The position numbers were made by a program, and so were the translations under genes. A stretch of 37,381 nt of DNA, from assembly GCA_020055845.1 (NCBI GenBank), contig JAGVIV010000001.1, positions 1-37,381 of the forward strand. The letters run 5' to 3'. Under the pieces are notes generated by a model, which was not told where the DNA came from, ran no database searches, and saw only the letters and a program-made list of their open reading frames with translations. Shown here piece after piece: positions 17,245 through 25,928 of this stretch. This DNA is from Betaproteobacteria bacterium. Its GTDB lineage: Bacteria > Pseudomonadota > Gammaproteobacteria > Burkholderiales > Gallionellaceae. Within the stretch, counting starts at the first letter, position 1. Each line of letters starts with the position of its first letter.

Positions 17245-18072
17245 TCAGAAAGACTGGCTCAAGCCGAATCGGGCAATGGTGTATTTGCTGCTACTGTCCG
17301 GCTCCCACGCGACGAATCCGCCGCCGGTAGCATACGTTGCACTGATACCGTAGTCGAACGCCAGATAGTCGATACCCAAGCTGGCGTGCAGCCCGTGGCT
17401 GAAAGCGTAATCAAAAGAAATTCCGGCCTTGGAAAATGTAGAGTTACCCAAGGGCGCGTTGAAACCGGTGAGGTTCGCCCCGGAATTGACCACGATGAAC
17501 GAATCCGCCGTCCCCCCGTACAAAACATTCAGCGCAAGTACCACATGCCGCCCCAATCCGTACTGCTGCAGCAGACCGATGCCGGAATAACGGTGCGTGT
17601 AGGTCTCGCCGTAATTGACCCCGCGCTCCCACGTGTGCTGCCCCCACTCCAGATAAGGCGTCCACAGGGACGCGGAGCCCAGCTTGAATCCGCGTCCGTA
17701 ACGCCCGCTGTAATCGCTGAATATCGCACTGGAGGTCTGCGTGACCGAACCGTATATACCGCCCTGATACGCGCCCACATAATCCGTGTTACCGCTGGAG
17801 TGGGCATATTCAATTTCGAGATAGTCATTGCCGAACAGCCAGTCGCTCATCGTGGAAAGATAAGCCGCAACACCGGGAACCGACCCCGTCTCGGTATCTA
17901 GCGTTCCCGTGCGCGTCCCCAGCCGCCCGAAACCGGTTTCCGTGTAATTGACATAGGTCGAGATGGTTTGAATCCCCATCTGATTATTGGCCGCATCGAT
18001 CAGCGACGAATCCGCCCACGCTGCGGCGGATGACACGACACAAGCCAGCGAAACGATGATTTTGCGCAACAT
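17245..18072 (-). CDS. Predicted outer-membrane beta-barrel protein, unknown function
   Basis: 275 residues. A signal peptide is clear (MLRKIIVSLACVV..., likely cut after AAAWA). The mature part has alternating polar and hydrophobic strands rich in Tyr, Gly, Ser and Thr (ISTYVNYTETGFGRLGTRTGTL, DYLEIEYAHSSGNTDY, LWTPYLEWGQHTW, ASLGIDYLAFDYGISATY) and ends in phenylalanine (RFGLSQSF), the signal for barrel assembly by the BAM complex. An outer-membrane barrel of roughly 10-12 strands is likely. No family was recognised, and its neighbours give no substrate clue. Confidence 0.75.
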   Translation of the reverse strand: MLRKIIVSLACVVSSAAAWADSSLIDAANNQMGIQTISTYVNYTETGFGRLGTRTGTLDTETGSVPGVAAYLSTMSDWLFGNDYLEIEYAHSSGNTDYVGAYQGGIYGSVTQTSSAIFSDYSGRYGRGFKLGSASLWTPYLEWGQHTWERGVNYGETYTHRYSGIGLLQQYGLGRHVVLALNVLYGGTADSFIVVNSGANLTGFNAPLGNSTFSKAGISFDYAFSHGLHASLGIDYLAFDYGISATYATGGGFVAWEPDSSSKYTIARFGLSQSF

Positions 18073-18167
18073 GCAGCCCCCGCTCAGACCCTAGATGAAT
18101 ACCCTGCACGCATCATACCCGAAGTCCAAAAACACGCGACCGCCCGTCAATCATGTCCGATGCAGCC

Positions 18168-19802
18168 TTAGATTCCGTATTGCTTCACCGCCTTGTTCAT
18201 ACGCCCCACCGAGCTTTCCAGATGCATCACCATGGCATTGCTCTGGTCAACTACGCTGACACTCTGCTCGGTCATGCTGGCCATTTTGTCCACGTTCTGC
18301 GCCAGCTGCGCGATGGCCCCCTGCTGCTCTATCGTCTCGCGGGTAATACCGGCAATCATCTCTACCGTTGCCGCCATCTCCCCGTCGATACGCCGCAAAG
18401 CCACTTCGGCCTGATTGACCAGCGCCACACTCTCGTTCACCTGCGTCGCCCCGGCGCGCATCCCGGCGACGGCAAAAGACGTATCGTCCTGAATGCTGCG
18501 TATCATGCCGGAGATTTCTTCAGTGGCGCGCGCCGTGCGTTCAGCCAGCTTACGCACCTCGTCGGCCACAACCGCAAAACCGCGCCCGGACTCTCCCGCG
18601 CGCGCAGCCTCGATAGCGGCATTCAGCGCCAGCAGATTGGTCTGATCCGCAATCTCGCGAATCGATCCGGCGATACGGCTGATGTCCTCAGAACGCCGCC
18701 CCAAAGACTCTACGCGCTCGGCAGATTCGCGCACGCTTTGCGACAAGGACTCAATGGTTGCGCAAGCCTGATGGGTGATACTCACCCCTTCGCGCGAAGT
18801 CTTGCCGGTTTGCTCGGCGGTCTGATAGGTGCTTTGCGCATGCCCGGCTACCTCGGCAATAGAGTGCGTGATCTGCTCTATCGCGGCAGCAGCTGACGAT
18901 GTGGCCTCACTCTGCGCCTTGGCGGCCTCATGAATATGCTGCACACCGGCAGACACCTGGGCCGTGGAATAAGCAACATGCTCGCTCACATTGCTCATCC
19001 CCTGCAACGTCGCCTGCAAAGACGACAACACCTTGTCCGCACGGCGGCTCAACACGCCTAGCGCGTCCCGGCGCGGCAGATCGAAACGCGGCTTAAGATC
19101 GCCGGTCGCCAGCACATTTTCCAGCGCATCGTTCACCAGACCAAGGTCGCTGAGCGTGCGCGGCAAAAAGATAAACAGGAAGTACAGCGACAATACCGCC
19201 ACCACCGCACTGATAGACAAAGCCGCCGCCGACGGAATCATCCAGTCCGCCAGCACCTCGCCCATGAGCAACAGCGAGGGCAAGAGCGCGAGCACACCGC
19301 ACATTGCCATCTGAAAACGCAAAGATGTAACCGCGTTGACCCACGCAGCCTGCTTAGTCACCACGCGCCCGTGGTCGATGTATATAGACTTGTCCCCGTT
19401 GCGGATGCGGCGGTACACCGCATCCGCCGCCGCCACCTCGGTGCGCGAAGGCCGTCCGCGTACCGACTGATAGCCAACGACAACACCGTTCTCCCGCACC
19501 GGGGAAGCATTCGCCACCACCCAATAATGCCCGCCGTCGCGGCGCTTGTTTTTGACCAGCCCGCGCCACGGACGGCCATTTTTCAGATCGCGCCACATAT
19601 CGGCAAATGCCTCGGCAGGCATATCCGGATGTCGCACCAGACTATGTGGTTTTCCCACCATTTGTTCCTGGGTATAGTCGCTCACGCGACAAAACGCCTC
19701 GTTCGCCTCAAGGATGATGCCCTTGAGATCGGTGCGGGAATAAATGAATTCCCCCTCCGGTAATATCGTTTCGCCCTTTGCGGCACTTGCCGAATAACTC
19801 AT
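18168..19802 (-). CDS. PAS-containing methyl-accepting chemotaxis protein (Aer-like)
   Basis: Chemoreceptor of 544 residues. An N-terminal PAS domain (about 15-125) has [44 protein letters not shown] and the [17 protein letters not shown] core, as in the Aer/PAS redox receptor group that often holds FAD. Two membrane helices follow near 163-182 and 190-213. A HAMP-like linker and a long cytoplasmic signalling coil come next, with the invariant hairpin [43 protein letters not shown]. There is no large periplasmic domain, so sensing is probably internal (redox or energy). GGAG precedes the ATG by seven bases. No che genes are in the window. Confidence 0.93.
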   Translation of the reverse strand: MSYSASAAKGETILPEGEFIYSRTDLKGIILEANEAFCRVSDYTQEQMVGKPHSLVRHPDMPAEAFADMWRDLKNGRPWRGLVKNKRRDGGHYWVVANASPVRENGVVVGYQSVRGRPSRTEVAAADAVYRRIRNGDKSIYIDHGRVVTKQAAWVNAVTSLRFQMAMCGVLALLPSLLLMGEVLADWMIPSAAALSISAVVAVLSLYFLFIFLPRTLSDLGLVNDALENVLATGDLKPRFDLPRRDALGVLSRRADKVLSSLQATLQGMSNVSEHVAYSTAQVSAGVQHIHEAAKAQSEATSSAAAAIEQITHSIAEVAGHAQSTYQTAEQTGKTSREGVSITHQACATIESLSQSVRESAERVESLGRRSEDISRIAGSIREIADQTNLLALNAAIEAARAGESGRGFAVVADEVRKLAERTARATEEISGMIRSIQDDTSFAVAGMRAGATQVNESVALVNQAEVALRRIDGEMAATVEMIAGITRETIEQQGAIAQLAQNVDKMASMTEQSVSVVDQSNAMVMHLESSVGRMNKAVKQYGI

Positions 19803-19991
19803 ACAGTCTCCAGTTGATTTCTATACTGGCGTTACTGTCAGCAAATTCCAGGCCAGCGTTGTCACACAGAAAAATCAGCCCGCTTAGGAAAGATCAAATT
19901 AAGGAAGGTCTGATTAAATTCTCATTGATAAAACTTAATCAGAGCATCAACAAACCCTTTGTGGGAGCACTGGTTTTTGTGAGCACCGTGG
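19803..19991. other. Non-coding region upstream of the chemoreceptor with an inverted repeat
   Basis: Together with the REP pair to its right this makes a gene-free stretch of about 307 bases. It contains a nine-base inverted repeat, TCTGATTAA (19909-19917) and TTAATCAGA (19935-19943), with a 17-base spacer. A 12-base string GGAAGGTCTGAT (19903-19914) recurs inverted at 25584-25595, so this is probably part of a dispersed repeat. A truncated REP-like GTGGGAGCA copy begins near 19961. The short frames here have no coding features. Confidence 0.55.
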
Positions 19992-20066
19992 TTTTTGTGG
20001 GAGCGGCTTCAGCCGCGAAAGGGATTGAGGAGTGCAAAGAATTCGTGGCTGAAGCCACTCCCACAG
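19992..20066. repeat. REP-like inverted pair (BIME-type)
   Basis: Two copies of a GTGGGAGCGGCTTCAGCC-type unit face each other. The first (from 19992) contains GGCTTCAGCC with the tail GCGAAAGG. The second (20041-20066) is its inverted near-copy, containing GGCTGAAGCCACTCCCAC. Each copy can form its own small hairpin, and the pair can form a longer one. This is the form of REP elements scattered between genes in pseudomonads and betaproteobacteria. It lies downstream of the STAS gene. Confidence 0.8.
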
Positions 20067-20109
20067 TCTGCTTCTACTGAACAGCTTAGGTTCCAAACAG
20101 AATACAACA

Positions 20110-20439
20110 CTAGCGATTCGATGTACGCTCCCTACCCAAACGGGGATGAGCAAAAAATTCCACCAACCCTGACTGTTCCAATATCTCAGCCACAGGTTTG
20201 CTGTAGTGGACAAAATGTAACGACTTTTCCCGTGTGAGCGCCTCCAGTTTGGCATCAATCATCAGCAACAAACCCGCCGAATCAATTCTGGAAACGCGGG
20301 ACAAATCGATTTCAATCTCTTCCGATCTAACAATTGCAGACAAAATCGCCTCTCTCAACTCATCCACCATACAATCGGTCACACTACCCTCAATCGAAAA
20401 CCGAAAGATCTCATCGCTATTTTTGGCGTTCTGCAACAT
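20110..20439 (-). CDS. STAS-domain protein (anti-sigma factor antagonist-like)
   Basis: 109 residues with one complete STAS domain: FRFSIEGSVTDCMVDELREAIL, EIEIDLSRVSRIDSAGLLLMIDAKLEAL, LHFVHYSKPVAEILEQSGLVEFF. RIDSAGLLLM contains the DSxGL motif with the serine that is phosphorylated in SpoIIAA/RsbV-type proteins. The ATG at 20439 has an excellent GGAGGTG seven bases upstream, so the start is secure. No kinase or phosphatase partner is adjacent. It could act in partner switching or as a chemoreceptor/kinase accessory; the genes on either side are a chemoreceptor and an HTH regulator. Confidence 0.85.
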   Translation of the reverse strand: MLQNAKNSDEIFRFSIEGSVTDCMVDELREAILSAIVRSEEIEIDLSRVSRIDSAGLLLMIDAKLEALTREKSLHFVHYSKPVAEILEQSGLVEFFAHPRLGRERTSNR

Positions 20440-20544
20440 GGGAAAACACCTCCATCACATACCAAGAGGCACTTCACCCAGTACAAGCGATGCCTCAGGC
20501 TCCAGTTACACAACTTATCCCAGCTCATCCATAAATCTACTATC

Positions 20545-20575
20545 AGTTACCAAACAACGCAACTAATAGTTACCA
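20545..20575. promoter_or_regulatory. Direct repeat, possible operator of the HTH gene
   Basis: AGTTACCA occurs at 20545-20552 and again at 20568-20575, spaced 23 bases apart (about two helical turns), just 22 bases before the HTH gene. The spacing and place suit binding by a dimeric regulator, possibly the product itself. No clear -35/-10 pair was identified. Confidence 0.35.
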
Positions 20576-20596
20576 TCAAGATGATAATTTTTAACC

Positions 20597-21004
20597 ATGA
20601 ATATGACCAACGAGAAAGTGGCTTTCGGCAAGCGCCTAACGCGCCTGCTCAGCGAAGCCGAAATAGGCATCACCAGCCCCACCCATGTCGCGCGCGAATT
20701 CAACCGGCGCTATACGGGCGAACCAGTCACCGCACAAGCGGTGCGCAAATGGATGGCAGGAGAATCCATTCCCGCAGGAGACAAAATACGCACCCTTTCG
20801 AAATGGCTGAAAGCCTCTCCGCATTGGCTGCACTACGGAGAAAACGAAAAAAACACAGGCGTATTAAAAGCAGAGGAAGAGCGCGCAAGCTATAGCGCGG
20901 AAGCCGTGGCAACCCTACCGGACGACTACCAACGCCTTTCGCCCAAGCACAAGATAATGGTGAGCGAAATCGTGCACGCCCTCTTGCGCGCAGAGAAACG
21001 CTAA
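20597..21004 (+). CDS. Helix-turn-helix regulator, XRE/phage-repressor-like
   Basis: 135 residues. The N-terminal 75 residues hold a lambda-repressor-type HTH adapted to the pattern THVAREFNRRYTGEPVTAQAVRKWMAGESIPAGDKIRTLSKWLKASPHWLHYGE. The recognition helix (TAQAVRKWMAGES) and the conserved 'IP..dKi..La.wL....WL..G' end are typical of small proteobacterial repressor-like regulators. The remainder is charged and ends in a helix (LSPKHKIMVSEIVHALLRAEKR). No strong ribosome site precedes the ATG at 20597; a second ATG lies at 20603. Target genes are unknown, but a paired repeat lies just upstream. Confidence 0.82.
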   Translation: MNMTNEKVAFGKRLTRLLSEAEIGITSPTHVAREFNRRYTGEPVTAQAVRKWMAGESIPAGDKIRTLSKWLKASPHWLHYGENEKNTGVLKAEEERASYSAEAVATLPDDYQRLSPKHKIMVSEIVHALLRAEKR

Positions 21005-21219
21005 CCGTATTCCATCACCCCGCAACCATTGCAGCGATTGACACCCGCTCGCCTCATCCTCTAGAGCTCGCTTCTCTTGCGCAAGCCCCGCAAGGGGGCA
21101 TCATTTCAGGGTCGCGCTCCGCGCAGCTTTGCAAAAAAACATCCCTTTTCTCCTAGCCTACCGAAACAAACACAAACAGTGGCATAATGAAATCACCTTA
21201 TCGCTAGGGAGCCAACACA

Positions 21220-22595
21220 ATGCAAGCCTTCGAGTGGGATCACCGTTTTGAAACCGGCCTTCCAACAGTAGATCAGCAGCATCACCACCTGGTGGATCTG
21301 GTCAATCTGGCCGGAGATATTCTATTGGCGGGCACTTCCAGCGAGGAGGAGTTGCAGAATCTCTTCGCGCAGCTGGCTGACTACGCCATCTACCATTTCA
21401 ATGAGGAAGAACGCCTCATGGCCGAAATGGCGATTGATTCACGCCATGTCGAGCCGCACAAATTCCAGCATGCCGAATTTCTAAAACAGGTCACGATGAT
21501 GTGGAACAGCCGCGCGCTGGCCGAGAATCCGGCTGCGATGCTGCACGGTTTTCTTTCGCTGTGGCTGACAGTGCATATCCTGGGACAGGATCAGGAGATG
21601 GCGCGCAATATCGCGCGTATCCATGCCGGCGAGACACCTGCAGCCGCTTTTGATGCCGAGTCGGAAACCGAAGACAACCGCATCACCCCCTTGCTGGATG
21701 CGCTGGAGCGTCTGTATATGTTGCTCTCGAGCCAGAACCGCGAGCTGGCGAATGCCAACTCCACGCTTGAGCAGAAGGTTCAGGAACGCACCAAGGCACT
21801 GGAAGATGCCAGCAAGCAACTGCTGCAGAGCGAAAAACTCGCTTCGCTCGGACGCATGGTGGCGGGCTTTGCCCATGAAGTGAACACGCCGGTGGGTATC
21901 GCGCTGGGTGCAATCTCGCAAAACGACGAAGTATTTCAGCATTTGCTGGAAATGATGAAACAGGAAGAAGTCAGCGAGGAAGAGTTTTCTGCCAATCTCG
22001 CCACGCTGCAGGAAGCGGGAAAACTGGCCGTGTCCAATCTGATGCGCGCTGCCGAGCTGGTGCGCAGCTTCAAACGCACGTCTATCGACCAGGCCTCGGA
22101 GCAGAGCCGGGCGTTCAATATGAAACAGCTCATCAGCGATGTGCAGACCAATTTGCACAACGAGTTCAAACGCACCCAGATCCGTATCAATATAGATTGC
22201 CCGGAAGCCCTGAATATCAACGGCGCGCCCGGTCTGCTGCACCAATTGCTGACCAATCTCATGCTCAACAGTCTGCAACATGCTTTCGACGAGGGCAAAC
22301 GCGCAGGGGAAATATCCATCACGGTCACACTATTGCCCGCCAACCGCTTGCACCTCAGCTTCGCCGACACCGGTGCAGGAATGCCGCCGGAAATCGCAGC
22401 CAAGATATTCGAGCCATTCTTTACCACCCGCCGAGGCCAGGGGGATCGGGTCTGGGGCTGTATATTTGCTACAACATCGTCACCACCCAATTGAACGGCA
22501 GCATCACTTGCCACAGTGCGCCCGAGCAAGGCAGCCGCTTTGACATCGAACTTCCCTATCTCCCGGCTGCAAGCGCAGATGGAGTCACACAATGA
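21220..22595 (+). CDS. Hemerythrin-domain sensor histidine kinase, with a one-base frameshift
   Basis: An N-terminal bacteriohemerythrin has all di-iron ligands in order: H21, H59, E63, H80, H84, H119, D124. It is followed by a coiled coil (NSTLEQKVQERTKAL), a DHp domain with H219 in LGRMVAGFAHEVNTP, and a HATPase with its N box (NLMLNSLQHAF) and G1 box (DTGAGMPPEIAAKIFEPFF). The frame as written stops at 22494. Adding one G to the G5 run at 22440-22444 restores the GSGLGLYICYN box, then HSAPEQGSRFDIELPYLP, and ends at 22595, overlapping the next start as ATGA (458 residues). So the gene is either recently broken or carries a sequencing error. It would sense oxygen or redox state and phosphorylate the following regulator. 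AGGGAG lies nine bases before the ATG. Confidence 0.88.
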
Positions 22596-24160
22596 AATTC
22601 ACACGCACCCAGGCGACACCCGCGCCCGACTCTTCACCGCAAAGCACTGCTCCGCGCCACACCTGGAAATTACTGGTCGTTGACGATGAGCCGGATGTGC
22701 GCGCGGTCACGCGTCTTAATCTGCGCGGATTCCGTTTTCACGAACGCGATCTGGAAATACTGGAAGCCGATTCCGCGCGGCAAGCCAAAGAGATTTTGCT
22801 GCGCGAAAAAGATGTTGCCGCGGCGCTGATCGATGTGGTGATGGAGACCGACGATGCCGGGCTAAAATTGGTGCAATACATCCGCGAAGAGCTTGGCAAT
22901 ACCACGACACGTTTGGTCATCCGTACCGGCCAGCCGGGATTGGCACCGGAACGCTTCGTCATCGACAACTTCGACATCGACGACTACCACGACAAAACCG
23001 AGATGACGGCAACGCGCCTCTACACCACGGTACGCTCCACGATCAAGGCTTACCGCGACCTGAAGACCATAGACATGAATCGCATCGGTCTCAAGCAGGT
23101 ACTGGAAGCGGCTCCCGACATCTACCATATCGGCAACACTTCTTTGCAGAAGTTCTTTGAAGGCGTATTGACCCAGATTGTCGGGCTGTGCAATCTAAGC
23201 GAAAGCAGCTTCATTTCCACTATCCCCGGCATGATCGCCACACTGGACGGCAAAGCAGTCACCGTGCATGCCACCACCGGCAACATCAACAGCCCGGAAC
23301 GCATGCAAACGGTACGCGAAGAATGTATCCGCGTCGTCATAGAGGGACGCGATTCCGAGAGTCTGCGAAAAGATGCGCTGGTCGTCGCGCTCACCATTGA
23401 AAACAAACCCGTGGGCTTCATCTACATCGAACCCACGCTCGACCTCACCGATGCCGACCGCGACCTCATCAGAATTACCGCCCGCCAATGCTCCAGCGCC
23501 TTGGAAAATCTGCGTTTGCACCTTGACCTCAAAACCGCCTATGACAATGTGATCGAAATGCTGGCGCAAGTGGCCGAGTTCAAAGACAAGACCACCGGTG
23601 CCCATATCCGTCGCATCGACAACTACACGCAGCGCGTAGCGCTGGAGATGGGCATCTCCGAATATGAGTCAGTGTTATACGGACAAGCGAGCCGCCTGCA
23701 TGACATCGGCAAAGTGGGCATCCCGGATGATGTGTTGTGCAAACCGGGCAAGCTGGACGAGACCGAATATAGCGTGATGAAGAGCCACACCGACATCGGC
23801 GGCATTCTGTTAAGCCGTGACCATCACTTCAGTCTGGCACACGATGTCGCGTTGAACCACCACGAACGCTGGGACGGCAAGGGTTATCCCGCGGGCATTT
23901 TGGCGCAGAAACTCCCCTTGGCAACTCGCATCGTTTCGGTGGTGGATGTGTTCGACGCGCTGATCAGCCACCGTCACTACAAAACGGCATGGCCGGTAGA
24001 GAAAGCCGTCGCGATTATCAAGGAAGGTGCGGGCACACAGTTCGATCCCTCGGTGGTGGAGGCCTTTCTAAAACTATTACAAGAAGGCCGGTTCGAGGAT
24101 TTGATTGTCTCGGCACAGGGCACGCCCGAAAACAACAACGACCTTCCCCACCTCGATTAA
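22592..24160 (+). CDS. Response regulator with DUF3369 and HD-GYP phosphodiesterase domains
   Basis: 522 residues. The receiver domain (about 26-155) has the acidic pair D31-D32, a probable phosphoacceptor D81 (LIDVVMETDDAG) and K136. DUF3369 spans roughly 165-310 (QVLEAAPDIYHIGNTSLQKFFEGVLTQI). HD-GYP spans roughly 320-510, with H370-D371 in RLHDIGKVGIPD, HH at 423-424 and DGKGYP at 428-433, so the c-di-GMP hydrolysing site is intact. It overlaps the hemerythrin kinase by four bases and is surely its cognate regulator: oxygen/redox input converted to lower c-di-GMP. The PilZ protein at 8678 could be a downstream receptor, which is only inference. Confidence 0.93.
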   Translation: MKFTRTQATPAPDSSPQSTAPRHTWKLLVVDDEPDVRAVTRLNLRGFRFHERDLEILEADSARQAKEILLREKDVAAALIDVVMETDDAGLKLVQYIREELGNTTTRLVIRTGQPGLAPERFVIDNFDIDDYHDKTEMTATRLYTTVRSTIKAYRDLKTIDMNRIGLKQVLEAAPDIYHIGNTSLQKFFEGVLTQIVGLCNLSESSFISTIPGMIATLDGKAVTVHATTGNINSPERMQTVREECIRVVIEGRDSESLRKDALVVALTIENKPVGFIYIEPTLDLTDADRDLIRITARQCSSALENLRLHLDLKTAYDNVIEMLAQVAEFKDKTTGAHIRRIDNYTQRVALEMGISEYESVLYGQASRLHDIGKVGIPDDVLCKPGKLDETEYSVMKSHTDIGGILLSRDHHFSLAHDVALNHHERWDGKGYPAGILAQKLPLATRIVSVVDVFDALISHRHYKTAWPVEKAVAIIKEGAGTQFDPSVVEAFLKLLQEGRFEDLIVSAQGTPENNNDLPHLD

Positions 24161-24208
24161 GCTGTATCGATTAAGTCGTATCGATTACGCCCGGAGAAAA
24201 GCAAGAAA

Positions 24209-24233
24209 GCCAAGGGGGGTGCCCCCCCTTGGC
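24209..24233. terminator. Bidirectional intrinsic terminator
   Basis: GCCAAGGGGGG (24209-24219) pairs with CCCCCCTTGGC (24223-24233), giving an 11-base GC-rich stem and a tight loop, between the convergent HD-GYP and HiPIP-like genes. On the minus strand it is followed by a T-rich tail (TTTCTTGCTTTT), a good intrinsic terminator for the HiPIP-like gene. On the plus strand the tail is weaker. Confidence 0.75.
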
Positions 24234-24308
24234 TAATTCAAAGATTTAAGGCAACAGTTTTTCTGGGATGACCGCTGTACCCGTGCAAACACCTATCACT
24301 TAGAACAC

Positions 24309-24602
24309 TCAGCCCTTCTTCACCCACAAAACGCACCCGCCCTTAGGATTCACCGTCCCCGACACCCGCTTGCAGGTATTCGATTCAGCGATGAAATTCG
24401 CACAGCTGCCGCATTTTTTATCCCCCGCTGCATGATTCGTGTACTGCACACTTATCTTGATCACTTTCTTGGGAGCGGCTTCCAGCGCGACAACATTTGT
24501 TCTTTCGTTATAGTTTTTGTCATGTCTATTTCCTTTTTCCCGGAACGCTTCCCGTCTGGTCAATGATGTCAGCGCGCACAACCCGGCGCTGTGCTCTGGC
24601 AC
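24309..24602 (-). CDS. HiPIP-like high-potential iron-sulfur protein, N-terminus unresolved
   Basis: The C-terminal 55 residues read as a HiPIP: APKKVIKISVQYTNHAAGDKKCGSC, then ESNTCKRVSGTVNPKGGCVLWVKKG. The four cluster cysteines follow C-x2-C-x9-C-x12-C, the compact Iro-type spacing. HiPIPs are periplasmic electron carriers exported by Tat, but no leader is visible. The open frame begins with GTG at 24602 and has no good ribosome site. The only well-placed start, ATG at 24523 with AAGGAAA upstream, is one base out of frame. One extra A in the A5 run at 24514-24518 would put it in frame, but would still give no export signal. It may be broken, mis-sequenced or cytoplasmic. Confidence 0.65.
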   Translation of the reverse strand: MPEHSAGLCALTSLTRREAFREKGNRHDKNYNERTNVVALEAAPKKVIKISVQYTNHAAGDKKCGSCANFIAESNTCKRVSGTVNPKGGCVLWVKKG

Positions 24603-24698
24603 ATATAAACAACCGCCTTATGTGCGTTACGGCACAGAATGGAAACAGCAAGCCGCGCACTGTGCTGAACGACTTACAACTTATTCAGGGAATCCGCA

Positions 24699-25520
24699 AT
24701 GAATTCGCTCACCACGCAGGACGGCACGGAAATCTATTACAAGGATTGGGGCACTGGCCAGCCGGTGGTGTTCAGCCACGGCTGGCCGCTCAATGCCGAT
24801 GCTTGGGAAAGCCAGATGGTTTTTTTAGCCGCACACGGTTATCGCTGCATCGCGTATGACAGGCGCGGACATGGCCGCTCCAGCCAACCCTACGGCGGTA
24901 ACGATATGGACACTTATTCCGACGATTTGGCGGAACTCATCGAGGTGCTGGACCTGAGCAACATCATGCTGGTAGGGCACTCTACCGGCGGCGGCGAAGT
25001 CGCGCGTTACATTGGTCGCCACGGCAGCAGCCGCGTTGCCAAAGTCGTGCTGGTGGGTGCGGTGACACCCCTGATGCTCAAGACGGAGGCCAATCCCGGC
25101 GGTTTGGACATCGAGACTTTCAACACGATTCGCAACGGGGTCGCCGCCGACCGTTCGCAATTTTTTCAGGATCTCACCACGCCGTTCTACGGCGCAGACC
25201 AACCAGGCGCGAAGATCAGTCAGGGAGTCCGCAGTGCGTTCTGGTTGCAGGGAATGCAGGGCGGCCTCAAGAACGAACTCGACTGCATCAAAGCATTTTC
25301 AGAAACCGACTTTACGGATGATCTGAAAAAATTCGACATGCCGACACTCATCATCCACGGCGATGCCGACCAGATTGTGCCTATTACCGCATCGGCGATT
25401 CCTACATCAAAACTCGTCAAACACTCGATCTTGAAAGTTTATGCGGGTGCCCCCCACGGACTTGCCCATACGCACGAAGATAAACTGAATGCCGATTTGC
25501 TCGCATTTCTTGAATCCTAG
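24699..25520 (+). CDS. Alpha/beta hydrolase, non-haem chloroperoxidase-like
   Basis: 273 residues. The catalytic triad is visible: nucleophile S95 in VGHSTGGGE, acid D224 in HGDADQIVP, and H253 in GAPHGLA. The oxyanion motif is FSHGWPLN. The whole sequence follows the cofactor-free haloperoxidase/arylesterase group ([42 protein letters not shown]). These enzymes hydrolyse esters and can form peracids; the natural substrate is unknown. No signal peptide is seen, so it is cytoplasmic. It is divergent from the HiPIP-like gene and followed by the EncFtn gene on the same strand 96 bases later. Confidence 0.9.
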   Translation: MNSLTTQDGTEIYYKDWGTGQPVVFSHGWPLNADAWESQMVFLAAHGYRCIAYDRRGHGRSSQPYGGNDMDTYSDDLAELIEVLDLSNIMLVGHSTGGGEVARYIGRHGSSRVAKVVLVGAVTPLMLKTEANPGGLDIETFNTIRNGVAADRSQFFQDLTTPFYGADQPGAKISQGVRSAFWLQGMQGGLKNELDCIKAFSETDFTDDLKKFDMPTLIIHGDADQIVPITASAIPTSKLVKHSILKVYAGAPHGLAHTHEDKLNADLLAFLES

Positions 25521-25616
25521 TTTTCACATTCAAACCCGGCAAGAAATCTCTGAGCAAGTTGTCATTCCCGCGAATAAGATTTGATCAGACCTTCCCAAAA
25601 TCTCAAGGAGAAACTT

Positions 25617-25889
25617 ATGTCCACCAGCAGTTATCAAGAACCCGTTGAAGAACTCTCCGCCGAAGCACGCGACATGCACCGCGCCATTGTTTCACTGATG
25701 GAAGAGTTGGATGCCATCGACAGTTACAACCAGCGCGCCGCGCTGTGCAAAGATGCAGAACTCAAAAAAATTCTGGTTCACAACCGCGACGAAGAAAAAG
25801 AGCATGCCGCCATGTTGCTGGAGTGGGTCAGACGCAATGACGCAAAGTTTTCCAACAAGCTGAAGGAATATTTATTCATTGAAGTTTAA
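25617..25889 (+). CDS. Encapsulated-ferritin-like protein (EncFtn family), no encapsulin adjacent
   Basis: 90 residues from ATG at 25617, with AAGGAG six bases upstream. The sequence (EPVEELSAEARDMHRAIVSLMEELDAID, HNRDEEKEHAAMLLEWVRRNDAKF, LKEYLF) is a close match to EncFtn, a two-helix ferritin-like protein that forms its di-iron ferroxidase site at a subunit interface. Ligands equivalent to Glu32, Glu62 and His65 of the R. rubrum protein are E30, E60 and H63; Tyr39 is kept as Y37, but the Trp38 position is Ser36. The usual C-terminal extension with an encapsulin-loading peptide is missing: the protein stops right after YLFIEV. No encapsulin gene follows; a di-heme cytochrome starts 39 bases downstream. 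Confidence 0.88.
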   Translation: MSTSSYQEPVEELSAEARDMHRAIVSLMEELDAIDSYNQRAALCKDAELKKILVHNRDEEKEHAAMLLEWVRRNDAKFSNKLKEYLFIEV

Positions 25890-25928
25890 CGAGTGCAATA
25901 CCGAACATCTCAAGATAAGGAGTTGCTC

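Noticed and set aside
19778-20080. 100-codon open frame on the plus strand running through the REP pair
   Set aside because: It is made partly of REP sequence and of chemoreceptor upstream DNA; no ribosome site or known domain.
21056-21110. Short hairpin CCCC-GCAA-GGGG as a terminator after the HTH gene
   Set aside because: The stem is only about four to five bases and has no T-run; not convincing.
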